Source of the DNA: Streptomyces sp. cf386
GTDB lineage: Bacteria; Actinomycetota; Actinomycetes; Streptomycetales; Streptomycetaceae
DNA: 64,000 bases
Direction: 5' to 3'
Assembly: GCF_900103585.1 (NCBI RefSeq)
Contig: NZ_FNHV01000009.1
Span: 1-64,000, forward strand
In this document: in pieces, positions 15,919 to 23,916 of the stretch
How the letters are laid out: each line of letters starts with the position of its first letter
How positions within the stretch are numbered: the first letter of the stretch is position 1
Program-made: the position numbers and the translations under genes
The notes under the pieces: generated by a model
Databases searched by the model: none
Told to the model about the DNA's origin: nothing
Seen by the model: only the letters and a program-made list of their open reading frames with translations

Positions 15919-16533
15919 TCAGACGGTCTGGCGGGCGGGCTTGGCGGTGCCCGACGCGGTGCGGGCTGCGGCGGAGGCGGCGCGCAGCCGTCGCCCCCGC
16001 CGGGTCAGCCCCCAGGGCTTGAGGATCGAGATCACCGTCATGAAGACGTACGCGGACAGCGACACGATCGGCCCGAACAGGACGTCACCGGCATCGGGCA
16101 GCGGCCCGCCCGCGGCGACGGCGGCGACCGCGGAGTTCACACCGGGGCGCAGGGCGAAGACGGTGGCGGTGGTCGTGGCCAGGGTCACCCAGAACTTGAC
16201 GTAGACCCACCGGTGCCGCGCCAGTCCCCACTGCGTGCCCAGGGCCAGCACGAGCCCGCTGACCAGCGTGAGGAACGCGACCGGCAGCAGAAGCCAGTCG
16301 GCGAACAGCTTCATGGCCCGTACGGACGCCTCCACGGCCACCGCGGACCCGGTCGAGCCCGCGGTGATCCCGAGCGCGAGCAGCCCGACCGTGAGCCCGA
16401 GCCAGCTCGCGGAGGCGACGACGTGGACGACGAGGACGGCCCGGCGGGCGGGACGGCTCAGTTTCTTGGCCGACGCGGCGGAGGGGGTGGCAGATGTGGA
16501 AGACATGGAAGACATGGAAGACGTGGAAGCCAT
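15919..16533 (-). CDS. four-helix membrane protein with a repetitive Ser/Met N-terminus
   Basis: 204 residues: an N-terminal MASTSSMSSMSSTSATPS tail encoded by 9-bp repeats, then four hydrophobic helices (AVLVVHVVASASWLGLTVGL, LLPVAFLTLVSGLVLALG, VYVKFWVTLATTTATVFAL, GPIVSLSAYVFMTVISIL) and a basic C-terminus. The HVVASASWLG pattern resembles DUF2269-like or cytochrome-b561-like small membrane proteins, but no heme ligand pair is certain. The ATG at 16533 lies within the repeat; in-frame ATGs at residues 7 and 10 are alternative starts. Confidence 0.7.
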   Translation of the reverse strand: MASTSSMSSMSSTSATPSAASAKKLSRPARRAVLVVHVVASASWLGLTVGLLALGITAGSTGSAVAVEASVRAMKLFADWLLLPVAFLTLVSGLVLALGTQWGLARHRWVYVKFWVTLATTTATVFALRPGVNSAVAAVAAGGPLPDAGDVLFGPIVSLSAYVFMTVISILKPWGLTRRGRRLRAASAAARTASGTAKPARQTV

Positions 16534-16536
16534 GGA
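16492..16536. repeat. five 9-bp tandem repeats spanning a start codon
   Basis: Units 16492-16500, 16501-16509, 16510-16518, 16519-16527 and 16528-16536 are variants of AGACATGGA; units two and three are identical. On the minus strand they encode the Ser/Met-rich start of the membrane protein and include its ATG. Copy-number change would lengthen or shorten the N-terminus in frame. Confidence 0.85.
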
Positions 16537-16679
16537 CCCCACCGTGCCGGGCGGGAAGAACGAGGACGTCTGACAGCGGGAGAAACCCCGTGTACTGCCG
16601 TGGGAGTACCCGACGCCCCTCGGGCTGCTCCCGCGCCGACCGACCGCAGAGCACCCCGCTCGCGAACAGAGGAGACCCG

Positions 16680-17150
16680 ATGCGCCGACCGACACCCCAC
16701 ACCGCCCTACGACAGCTGGAGGCGTTCGTCGGAGCGTGGGACATGTGGGCCGCGGGCCGCACCGTCGGCCCCATCCGGACGGAATTCGCCTGGCTGGAGG
16801 GCGGCGCCTTCCTCGTCCAGCGCGCGGATGTCACCCCCGAGACCGCCCTCCCCGGCGAGTGGGCCGCGCACGCTCCCTTCCCCACCGTCGCCCTGACCGG
16901 CTACGACGACACGGCCGAGGAGTACACGGTCCTGTACGCCGACGGCCGCGGCGTGACCCGCGTCTACCGAGGCAGCCTGACCGACCGCACCTGGCGCCAG
17001 TGGCGCTCCGCCCCCGGCTTCCACCAGCGCCTCACCGCCACCGTCAGCCCCGACGGCACCACGATCGAGGGCAGCTGGGAGCAGTCACCCGACGGGGAGC
17101 GGTGGACGACGGACTTCGATGTGAGGTTTGTCCGCACTGAGAGGCCGTAA
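16680..17150 (+). CDS. DUF1579-like lipocalin-fold protein
   Basis: 156 residues without signal peptide. The pattern (LRQLEAFVGAWDMWAAGRTV, FAWLEGGAFLVQRADV, then alternating beta-strands and SPDGTTIEGSWEQSPDGERW) is that of small beta-barrel proteins of the DUF1579/lipocalin type that bind small ligands. The ATG at 16680 follows GGAG at a good distance. It diverges from the membrane protein gene and is separated from the IclR gene by about 140 bp. Ligand unknown. Confidence 0.65.
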   Translation: MRRPTPHTALRQLEAFVGAWDMWAAGRTVGPIRTEFAWLEGGAFLVQRADVTPETALPGEWAAHAPFPTVALTGYDDTAEEYTVLYADGRGVTRVYRGSLTDRTWRQWRSAPGFHQRLTATVSPDGTTIEGSWEQSPDGERWTTDFDVRFVRTERP

Positions 17151-17239
17151 AGCGGAGGGATCTTGTCAGAGAGGCAGCGCAGCCCCATTGCCGGGGCAAA
17201 CGCACTTTGAGTAGCCTGTGTTCGTTATTCCGATCGGCT

Positions 17240-17254
17240 GTTGAAATCTCGAAC
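17240..17254. promoter_or_regulatory. candidate IclR-regulon operator upstream of the IclR gene
   Basis: GTTGAAATCTCGAAC matches the site before the oligosaccharide importer (22532-22546) at 11 or more of 15 positions, including the GAxATCTCGAAC half. It lies 36 nt before the IclR start, consistent with autoregulation. Confidence 0.5.
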
Positions 17255-17289
17255 GCAGCCTCACTGACACCCAAGGGAGGGGGCCGGAC

Positions 17290-18063
17290 GTGGGACGCCT
17301 CGTACCAGCCGTGACCAGGGCTCTCGACATTCTCGAGCTCTTCCTCGACGGGGACGGCACACTCTCCGCCCCCGACATCGTGCGCAAGCTCCAGCTGCCG
17401 CGCACCACCGTGCATGAGCTGGTGACCACTCTCGCCGCCCGGTCGTACATCGTCCAGGTGCCGGGCCAGCCGGGACGGTACCGGCTCGGTGTGCGGCCGT
17501 ACCAGCTCGGCAGTCGGTATGCCGAGCAGCTCGACCTCGCGGCCGAGGGGCAGCAGGTCGCCCGGTCCGTCGCCGAGACCTGCGACGAGACCGTGCACGT
17601 GGCCATCCTCGAAGGCACCGACGTGATCTACATCGCCAAGGTCGACTCGACGCACGCGGTGCGGATGGTCTCCGCCGCCGGGCGTCGGCTGCCCGCGCAC
17701 TGCACCTCCGTCGGCAAGATGCTGCTGGCCTCCCTTCCCGAGCCCGAGCTCAGCGCGCGTGTCCCCGACGACGCCGAGCTCGTCGCGATGACTCCGAACA
17801 GCATCACCGACCCCGGCGCCCTGCGCGAGGCCCTTGCCGGGATTCGGGAGCGAGGGATCGCCGTCGAGAGCCGGGAGTCCAACCCGGATGTGTCGTGCGT
17901 GGCGGCTCCGGTGCACGACCGGACCGGCAAGGTCGTCGCCGCGCTCTCCATCTCCGTGCCCATGATCCGCTGGAGCGACGACCGCCGCGTCGAGCTGGAG
18001 CAGCTCGCCGCCAAGGGCGCCGCAGAGCTGTCGGAGCGTCTCGGACACCGGAGCGTGGCATGA
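17290..18063 (+). CDS. IclR-family transcriptional regulator
   Basis: 257 residues: N-terminal winged helix (LVPAVTRALDILELFLDG, APDIVRKLQLPRTTVHELVT) and a C-terminal effector domain with the IclR landmarks IAKVDSTHAVRM, LPAHCTSVGKMLLASL and DVSCVAAPVHDRTGKVVAAL. The GTG start at 17290 follows GGGAGGGGG. It is translationally coupled (ATGA) to the SMP-30 lactonase gene, which points to a sugar acid or lactone as effector. Candidate operators matching the one before this gene occur at several sugar loci in the window. It is my first candidate for the regulator of that set. Confidence 0.9.
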   Translation: MGRLVPAVTRALDILELFLDGDGTLSAPDIVRKLQLPRTTVHELVTTLAARSYIVQVPGQPGRYRLGVRPYQLGSRYAEQLDLAAEGQQVARSVAETCDETVHVAILEGTDVIYIAKVDSTHAVRMVSAAGRRLPAHCTSVGKMLLASLPEPELSARVPDDAELVAMTPNSITDPGALREALAGIRERGIAVESRESNPDVSCVAAPVHDRTGKVVAALSISVPMIRWSDDRRVELEQLAAKGAAELSERLGHRSVA

Positions 18064-18911
18064 GGGCGACGGCGTACGAGGTCGCGGTGCGGGCGGAAGC
18101 CGAGCTCGGTGAGGGGCCGACCTGGGACGCGGTCAGTGGGCGGCTCCTGTGGATCGACATCCTGGGGTCCCGGGTCCACACCTACGACCCCGTCTCCGGG
18201 CGTCGCTCCGTCCGTACGACCCCGCAGCACGTCGGCGCCGTCAAGCCGCGCGTCGGCGGTGGCCTCGTCCTGAACCTCCGGGACGGCGTGGGGCTGCTGG
18301 ACCCGGACGACAGCTTCCGCTGGCTGCACCGAGAGACCGTTCCCGGCCGCCGCGCCAACGACGCCGCCGTCGCGCCCGACGGCTCCCTGTGGGCCGGCAC
18401 CATGCGCTACGACGAGGCGCCGGGCGGCGGCACCCTGTCCCGGCTCACCGGTGACGGCTCGGCCGAGGTGATCCTCGACGACGTGGCGGTGAGCAACGGC
18501 ACCGGCTGGAGCCCGGACGGGCGGCTCATGTACTACATCGACTCGCCCACGCGCCGTGTCGACGTCTTCGACCAGGAGGGCGGGCGGGCCGTGAACCGGC
18601 GGCCGTTCGTCACGATCGAGGACGGCGCCGGGTTCCCCGACGGGCTCACCGTCGACGCCGAGGGCTGCGTCTGGGTGGCCCTGTGGGAGGGCTCGGCCGT
18701 ACGCCGCTACACCCCGGCCGGCGAGCTGGACCGGATCGTCCCCCTCCCGGTGCCCCGCGTCACGGCCTGCGCCTTCGCCGGCCCCGACCTGACCGACCTG
18801 TACATCACGACGGCCCGCGTGGGACTGACCTCACCGCCCGCCCTGGCCGGGTCGGTGTTCGTCGTGCCGGGCGCGGGGAAGGGGCTGGCGCAACCGGCGT
18901 TCGCCGGCTGA
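18060..18911 (+). CDS. SMP-30/gluconolactonase-like sugar lactonase
   Basis: 283 residues with the six-bladed SMP-30 propeller pattern: the metal-ligand glutamate in LGEGPTWDAVSGRLLWIDI, the conserved RANDAAVAPDGSLWAGTM (Asn and Asp), the VAVSNGTGWSPDGRLMYYID block and FPDGLTVDAEGCVWVALW. The family hydrolyses aldonolactones with a divalent metal. Coupled to the IclR regulator, it is the likely lactonase step of an oxidative pentose or galactose route whose dehydrogenase and dehydratase lie at 56-58 kb. That pathway link is inference from operator sharing. Confidence 0.85.
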   Translation: MRATAYEVAVRAEAELGEGPTWDAVSGRLLWIDILGSRVHTYDPVSGRRSVRTTPQHVGAVKPRVGGGLVLNLRDGVGLLDPDDSFRWLHRETVPGRRANDAAVAPDGSLWAGTMRYDEAPGGGTLSRLTGDGSAEVILDDVAVSNGTGWSPDGRLMYYIDSPTRRVDVFDQEGGRAVNRRPFVTIEDGAGFPDGLTVDAEGCVWVALWEGSAVRRYTPAGELDRIVPLPVPRVTACAFAGPDLTDLYITTARVGLTSPPALAGSVFVVPGAGKGLAQPAFAG

Positions 18912-18923
18912 CCCGCCTGGGGT

Positions 18924-18954
18924 GCGGCGGCGGCTCACTGCGGCGCCGCCGCAA
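18924..18954. terminator. stem-loop between convergent genes
   Basis: TGCGGCGGCG at 18924-18933 pairs with CGCCGCCGCA at 18945-18954 (10 bp, 11-nt loop). It sits just after the lactonase stop and before the FAD-monooxygenase stop on the other strand, so it may end transcription in both directions. No U-tract is evident, as usual in Streptomyces. Confidence 0.55.
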
Positions 18955-19013
18955 GCCTCCACCCAGCCGGCTACCGCACCCCCCCCGACAAACCTCCGCC
19001 CCACGGCCTACGG

Positions 19014-20435
19014 CTACCGCAACCCGCCCGCCTTCATCTCCTCCGCAGTCAACGGCGGCCCGCTCAACGCCGGCTTGAGCGGCCCGGCCAGCGCCGCCAG
19101 CAGCACGGACGGGGCCAGCAGCACTTCCGCCCCCCGCTCCAGGGACGTCACATCCGTCACCCGCCGGGCGATCCGCCCGTTCCCGGTGGCCGTGTGCATC
19201 AGTCGGCCGACGTACGCGGCCACGAGTCGCTCCCTGAGCGTGGGGCCGTGCTCCGTCGCGCCGGGGTAGAACACGTCCTGGCCTATGGCCATGTCCCAGG
19301 CGGCGCCGACCGGGCGGGCCACCGCCCGCTGGACACCGCGCGCCACTCCCGGCGTCGCCCAACCCTGACGGCGCATCATATTCCGTAGGATCAGGGCGCT
19401 TTGGGCGGCGACCGCCAGCCCGTGCCCGTACACCGGGTTGAGCGCGGCGAGTGCGTCGCCGAGGACGACGAAGTTCTCCGGCCACGCCGGCATCCGCTCG
19501 TAGAAGTACCGGCGGTTGACCGTGCTGCGGGTGACCGACACGTCGGACAGCGGCTCGGCGTTGTCGAGCAGGTCGCCGATCAGCGGGTGCCGCAGCTCCT
19601 CGCGGGCGAAGCGGGCGAAGTCGTCGGCGTCGGCGGAGGGTTCGCCGCCGCGGGTGCCGCAGAGGGTGACGATCCAGCGGCCGTCCTCGATGGGCAGCAG
19701 GAAGCCCGCCCGGCCGGGCAGCCCGTCGCGCGGGTCGGGCTGCACGTTGACGACCGGGAAGCCGTCCCGGGCCGCCTCGGGGGCGAGGTGGAGCCGACTG
19801 GCGTACACCAGCCCGGAGTCGACCTCGCGCTGCTGCGGTGCGGGCAGCCCGAGGTCGGTCAGCCACCGGTGCGCTCCCGACCCGCGGCCGGTGGCGTCGA
19901 CGACCAGGCCCGCCTCCAGGGTGCGTTCGGCGCCGTCGTGCGTCCGGATCCGTACGCCGGTCACGGCGGCGTCCGTGCCGACCAGCCCCAACGCCTCGGC
20001 CCGCTCGACCAGTTCGATCCGCTGGTCGGCGAGGACCTGCGCACGGATCGTCGCGTCCAGCAGATCCCGCCCGGCCAGGATCACATGGTGCGACTCGGGC
20101 CAGCGCCGGAACCAGCCCCGCGCCGACAAAGCGACCATGTCCGTGGTGACCGGCAGCCGGTGTGCCCCGGCCCCGCGCAGCGCCTCGGTGATCCCGGGCA
20201 GCAGTTCCGCCACGGCCTGCGCCCCGCCCGACCACAGCATGTGGGCGTGCCGGGCCTGCGGCAGGCCCTTGCGGGGAGCGGCTCCCGCCGGCAGGGCGTC
20301 GCGTTCGACGACGATGACCCGGTCCACGAACTCGGTCAGGGCGCGGGCCGCGAGCATGCCGGTATGGGATCCCCCGAGGACGACGGCCGTTCTGAGCGAC
20401 TGTGTCATGTCCCCGGGGGTGTGCTGTTCAGTCAT
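19014..20435 (-). CDS. FAD-dependent monooxygenase (aromatic hydroxylase/geranylgeranyl reductase-like)
   Basis: 473 residues. The dinucleotide-binding start is VVLGGSHTGMLAARALTEF followed by VIVVERD. A middle GLVVDATGRGSG (DG-type motif) and the FAD-ribityl motif NFVVLGDALAALNPVYGHGL place it in the flavin monooxygenase superfamily. It is the last gene of a three-gene minus-strand cassette (ImmA/IrrE-like, MAB_1171c, this), each joined by ATGA overlaps (20432-20435). Substrate unknown; the cassette suggests a function conditional on a peptide-regulated or stress-regulated switch. Confidence 0.82.
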   Translation of the reverse strand: MTEQHTPGDMTQSLRTAVVLGGSHTGMLAARALTEFVDRVIVVERDALPAGAAPRKGLPQARHAHMLWSGGAQAVAELLPGITEALRGAGAHRLPVTTDMVALSARGWFRRWPESHHVILAGRDLLDATIRAQVLADQRIELVERAEALGLVGTDAAVTGVRIRTHDGAERTLEAGLVVDATGRGSGAHRWLTDLGLPAPQQREVDSGLVYASRLHLAPEAARDGFPVVNVQPDPRDGLPGRAGFLLPIEDGRWIVTLCGTRGGEPSADADDFARFAREELRHPLIGDLLDNAEPLSDVSVTRSTVNRRYFYERMPAWPENFVVLGDALAALNPVYGHGLAVAAQSALILRNMMRRQGWATPGVARGVQRAVARPVGAAWDMAIGQDVFYPGATEHGPTLRERLVAAYVGRLMHTATGNGRIARRVTDVTSLERGAEVLLAPSVLLAALAGPLKPALSGPPLTAEEMKAGGLR

Positions 20436-21682
20436 GCGCGAGCTTTCTCTGCCTGGGCGGCCGCGCGGTCGCGTACCGCCTTGATGTCGTCGGGGTGGCG
20501 GAGGGCTCGGGACACGGCCTGGATCTCCCGCAGCAGGTACGCGGTGTCCGGGCCGGACGGTGCGGCGGTGCTCTCGGTCTCGGGGGACCGCTTGCGGGTG
20601 TCGACGGCGTCCAGGATCGTCACGGCCGCGGCGAGGGCCTCGGCCCGGGCGGGCACGAAACCGAGGGCCAGGGCCGCGTCGTACGACCGGCCGCGCAGGT
20701 CCTCGTCCAGGTGCCGGGACACCTGGAGGAGCCCGTCGCGGATGAACGTCTCACGGCGGATCAGGCGCAGCTCGCCGGTGCCGCGCAGGGCGAACGGCTC
20801 GCGTCCGCCGGTGACGGACCGCATCAGCAGATAGAGGGGCCGCAGCCGCAGGCGGTGCAGCCGGATCCGCCAGCGCTCGTGCAGGTACTGGCCGGCGTGC
20901 GGGATGATGAAGCCCACCGCGACCAGCGAGGCGGAGACGCAGGCGGCCGACGGTGCCAGGTCGGTGCTGAGCCAGTCCAGGTCGTGGCCCAGCCACCGGG
21001 CGACGACGGCGGTGAGCTTGGACGCGTCGAAGAGCAGGTTCGTCGCGTAGCCGACACCCAGGAACCTGAGCCCCCAGCGCAGCCAGGCGTCGAGGCCGTC
21101 GGTGCGGATCCAGTTCCAGATCAGCCGGGCCGTGATGGTGCAGGCCACGGTGTGCGCGAGGAGGTAGAGCAGGATCATCTCGCGCATGAAGGGCGTGGTC
21201 GCGTAGTACGTGTCGAGGTCCCGGAGCCGTTCCACGGGGGCGTCGGCGAGTGCGAAGAGGCCCCACAGGGTGGCCACCACACCGGCGTACACGGAGACGA
21301 CCCAGCGGGTCGCGCGGCGGGTCGCGGTCGAGTCGTCGGAGAGACCGTTGCGCCAGGCGATGATCAGCAGCAGCCAGGACGCGCAGAGCGCGGTGAGCAG
21401 GGAGTACACCCAGGGCGCCGAGATGTTCGGCACGCCGGTGACGCGGTTGGTCCAGGCGATGGTGTTCGGGGCCGCGAAGACGAACACGGCGCAGGCGAAC
21501 AGCAGCAGTCCGCCGACGGCGCGCAGCAGCGGGTCCCGCCACATCTTGACGATGCTGGGCAGCTTGATCGCCAGGGCGGCGGTCAGGATGACGGTCGGGA
21601 TCCAGAACGAGATGTACATGTCGCCGAGGAGGGCGGAGGGTTCCTGGGCCGCCTGGGCCGCCTGGGCCGCAAGGCCGGTCAT
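20432..21682 (-). CDS. MAB_1171c family polytopic membrane protein
   Basis: 416 residues with about seven hydrophobic helices in the first 250 (YISFWIPTVILTAALAIKLP, LLLFACAVFVFAAPNTIAWT, and others), then a long cytoplasmic helical tail rich in charged residues (AVRDRAAAQAEKARA end). This matches the MAB_1171c family (putative transporter) of Actinobacteria. Start at 21682 overlaps the ImmA/IrrE-like stop (ATGA). Proteins of this family are usually next to XRE and ImmA-like genes, as here. Actual transport activity is unproven. Confidence 0.78.
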   Translation of the reverse strand: MTGLAAQAAQAAQEPSALLGDMYISFWIPTVILTAALAIKLPSIVKMWRDPLLRAVGGLLLFACAVFVFAAPNTIAWTNRVTGVPNISAPWVYSLLTALCASWLLLIIAWRNGLSDDSTATRRATRWVVSVYAGVVATLWGLFALADAPVERLRDLDTYYATTPFMREMILLYLLAHTVACTITARLIWNWIRTDGLDAWLRWGLRFLGVGYATNLLFDASKLTAVVARWLGHDLDWLSTDLAPSAACVSASLVAVGFIIPHAGQYLHERWRIRLHRLRLRPLYLLMRSVTGGREPFALRGTGELRLIRRETFIRDGLLQVSRHLDEDLRGRSYDAALALGFVPARAEALAAAVTILDAVDTRKRSPETESTAAPSGPDTAYLLREIQAVSRALRHPDDIKAVRDRAAAQAEKARA

Positions 21683-22296
21683 CGCGTCGTCCCCCCGCCG
21701 TCGCCCCCGCGATACCCCATCGAACGCTGCACGGGCCCGAGCGGCACGTCCGGCCCCGTCCCCGACAGCAACGGCCGGAAGGCGGCGGCCAGTCGGTGCC
21801 CGAAGTCGTCGGCCTCGGCCTCGTCCCGCTGCCGGGAGCCGTCGCGGGCGGCCACCGCGAGGGCGATGTCCTTCCACCCGGGCCGGTCGGCGAGGGCGTG
21901 CACGGCCGCCGTACCGGAGGTGTGGTCATGACCGTGCCCGGCGTGCAGATGCCACAACTCGTGGCCGAGGATGACCAGTTGCTGCACCGCCTCGGCCCGT
22001 TCCTCGACGATGACCAGGTCGAAGTCCTGGAACTCCACCCACAGCCCGGTCACTTCGATCTCGTCGGGGAACCGCTCGAAGCGCAGCTCGACGGGCCGCC
22101 CGCCGCGTCGTGCGCTCATCTCCGCGCACAGCGCGTGGCACACCTCGCGTACGTCGGCCGGGGGATGAGGTCTGGCACGTACGGCCGCGCTCAGCTCGGA
22201 AGCCAGGTCGCGCATGGTCGAGGCGCGGTGAGAGCGCCGCGACCGCAGCATGGAAGCGACCCGGGCCGCCCATGTGCGCGCGCCCGCGATGTCCAT
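21679..22296 (-). CDS. ImmA/IrrE-like putative metallopeptidase
   Basis: 205 residues. The HELWHLHAGHGHDH segment supplies an HExxH zinc site in the ImmA/IrrE (DUF955) style, preceded by an amphipathic GLWVEFQDFDLVIVEERAEA stretch. ImmA/IrrE peptidases cleave XRE-type repressors; no XRE gene is adjacent in the window, so the partner, if any, is elsewhere. First gene of the coupled three-gene cassette. The 264-bp upstream gap contains the importer operators, which face the opposite direction. Confidence 0.72.
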   Translation of the reverse strand: MDIAGARTWAARVASMLRSRRSHRASTMRDLASELSAAVRARPHPPADVREVCHALCAEMSARRGGRPVELRFERFPDEIEVTGLWVEFQDFDLVIVEERAEAVQQLVILGHELWHLHAGHGHDHTSGTAAVHALADRPGWKDIALAVAARDGSRQRDEAEADDFGHRLAAAFRPLLSGTGPDVPLGPVQRSMGYRGGDGGGTTR

Positions 22297-22479
22297 CGCA
22301 CCCCCTGTTCCTCCGCCGCTCGGCGGGCCGTTCGAGCGTACGCGGCCCGACGTGCCCGCGTCATGCGATACGGCGACCGTTGTTCAACCGGTAACCAGCA
22401 CTGCTGCTCTCGGAGCCCGCGCCTGTCTCGTCCGTCTCCCTTCCCTCCCGCCACCCACTCGGAATTCGTGCACAAGGCA

Positions 22480-22496
22480 TTGACTAGAAAGCGCTT
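22480..22496. promoter_or_regulatory. LacI-type AAGCGCTT core with a TTGACT -35-like box
   Basis: TTGACT at 22480-22485 is followed directly by the palindromic AAGCGCTT at 22489-22496, the typical core of LacI/CcpA-family operators in actinobacterial glycosidase operons. It lies about 65-72 nt before the importer start, upstream of the IclR-type site. Dual control by LacI and IclR proteins is therefore possible. Confidence 0.5.
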
Positions 22497-22531
22497 GCCG
22501 CCTACGGTCCCGTTCGAAGTTACGTGCAAAA

Positions 22532-22546
22532 TTCGATATCTCGAAC
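22532..22546. promoter_or_regulatory. candidate IclR-regulon operator before the oligosaccharide importer
   Basis: TTCGATATCTCGAAC, an almost perfect inverted repeat, ends 14 nt before the start codon of the binding-protein gene and just before its ribosome-binding region. It is the best palindrome of the set described in the findings. Confidence 0.6.
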
Positions 22547-22560
22547 AGTTAGGGCAGGGA

Positions 22561-23916
22561 ATGGGACAACCTGGCCTCAACCGCAGGCAACTTCTGGCCA
22601 CCGCGGGCGGGTTGACGGTGGCCGGCAGCTTCGGCTTCGCCGCACTCGGCACCGGTGCCGACGCGCTCGCCTCCAGCGCCGGCACCCGGGTGCGGTACTG
22701 GAACCTCTTCAGCGGCGGCGACGGCTCCAACATGATCGCGATGCTGGACGCCTTCCGTAAGGCGAACCCCGGCATCGACGTGAAGGACTCGACCCTGCAG
22801 TGGGGCAATCCCTTCTACACCAAGCTCGCCATGGCCGCCGCGGGCAACCGCGCCCCGGACCTCGGCGTCATGCACCTCGGCCGCGTCACCGGCTTCTCGC
22901 CCGGCCGGCTCCTGGACCCCTGGGACGTGGACCTGCTCGCCAAGTACGGCGTACGGGAGACGGACTTCAACCCCGCGCTGTGGAAGCGTGCCGTCATCGA
23001 CGGCAAGCTCTACGCCCTCCCGCTCGACATCCACGTCCAGCTCTGCTTCTACCGCAAGGACGTGCTGAAGAAGGCGGGCCTGCTCGGCGCCGACGGCCGG
23101 ATCGTGCCCGTGACGTCGGCCGACGAGTGGTTCGACGTGCTCAAGGAGGCCAAGAAGGCCACCAGGAAGGGCCTGCAGACCATCGGCCTGTGGATCAACG
23201 ACCAGAACTTCCAGTGGTGGTTCTTCGTCGCCTTCTACACCCAGCTCGGCGGCACCTGGTTCAACGCCGCCCACACCGAGGTCACCTTCGACACCGACAA
23301 GGCCGTCCAGGTCCTTGAGTTCCTGCGCCGCCACGTCAGCGACGGATACGCCGACCCGGGCCTGGGCTCCGTCGGCGCCGAACAGTTCCTCAACGGCGCA
23401 CCCTTCGCCTGGGAGGGCAACTGGTCGGTGCCGGTCTACTCGGGCGCGAAGCTCGACTACGGCGCCACCCCGCTACCGCCCGTCTTCGGTAGCCAGGCCA
23501 CCCACGCCGAGTCGCACGCCTTCGTCCTGCCGCACCAGTCCGACCGCGGCGGCGCCACCAACGAGGCGGCCCACCGACTCGCCGCCTACGTCGTCCGGCA
23601 CGCCCAGCAGTGGGCGGCAGGCGGCCACATCCCCGCGTACACACCGACCCTGTCCACGGCGGCGTACAAGAAGCTGAACCCGCAGAGCGAGTACGCCTCC
23701 GCCATGGACCACCAGGCCACCGAGCCGAAGGTGTGGTTCGCGGGCTCCACCGGAATCCTCGCCCAGCGCATCGGCCCGATCGTCGTCTCCTCGACGGTGG
23801 GCTCGGCGGGGCCGGAGGCCGCCGCCGGCCGTATGAAGAGCGCGCTCACCCAGCTGCTCGCCATGAAGAACCCCATGGACGGCAGAACAGCCGCGCAAGG
23901 AGGTACGGCAGCATGA
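22561..23916 (+). CDS. ABC sugar-binding protein, Tat-type signal (arabino-oligosaccharide type)
   Basis: 451 residues. The leader NRRQLLATAGGLTVAGSFGF has a twin arginine and hydrophobic core, so Tat export is likely; no lipobox cysteine is seen. The mature part is a family-1 extracellular solute-binding protein: VRYWNLFSGGDGSNMIAMLD, PLDIHVQLCFYRKDVLKKAG, FAWEGNWSVPVYSGAKLDYG. Family-1 binders usually take oligosaccharides. With downstream GH43 relic and GH51 arabinofuranosidase, arabino-oligosaccharides are the likely ligand. Its stop overlaps the first permease start (ATGA). Confidence 0.85.
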   Translation: MGQPGLNRRQLLATAGGLTVAGSFGFAALGTGADALASSAGTRVRYWNLFSGGDGSNMIAMLDAFRKANPGIDVKDSTLQWGNPFYTKLAMAAAGNRAPDLGVMHLGRVTGFSPGRLLDPWDVDLLAKYGVRETDFNPALWKRAVIDGKLYALPLDIHVQLCFYRKDVLKKAGLLGADGRIVPVTSADEWFDVLKEAKKATRKGLQTIGLWINDQNFQWWFFVAFYTQLGGTWFNAAHTEVTFDTDKAVQVLEFLRRHVSDGYADPGLGSVGAEQFLNGAPFAWEGNWSVPVYSGAKLDYGATPLPPVFGSQATHAESHAFVLPHQSDRGGATNEAAHRLAAYVVRHAQQWAAGGHIPAYTPTLSTAAYKKLNPQSEYASAMDHQATEPKVWFAGSTGILAQRIGPIVVSSTVGSAGPEAAAGRMKSALTQLLAMKNPMDGRTAAQGGTAA

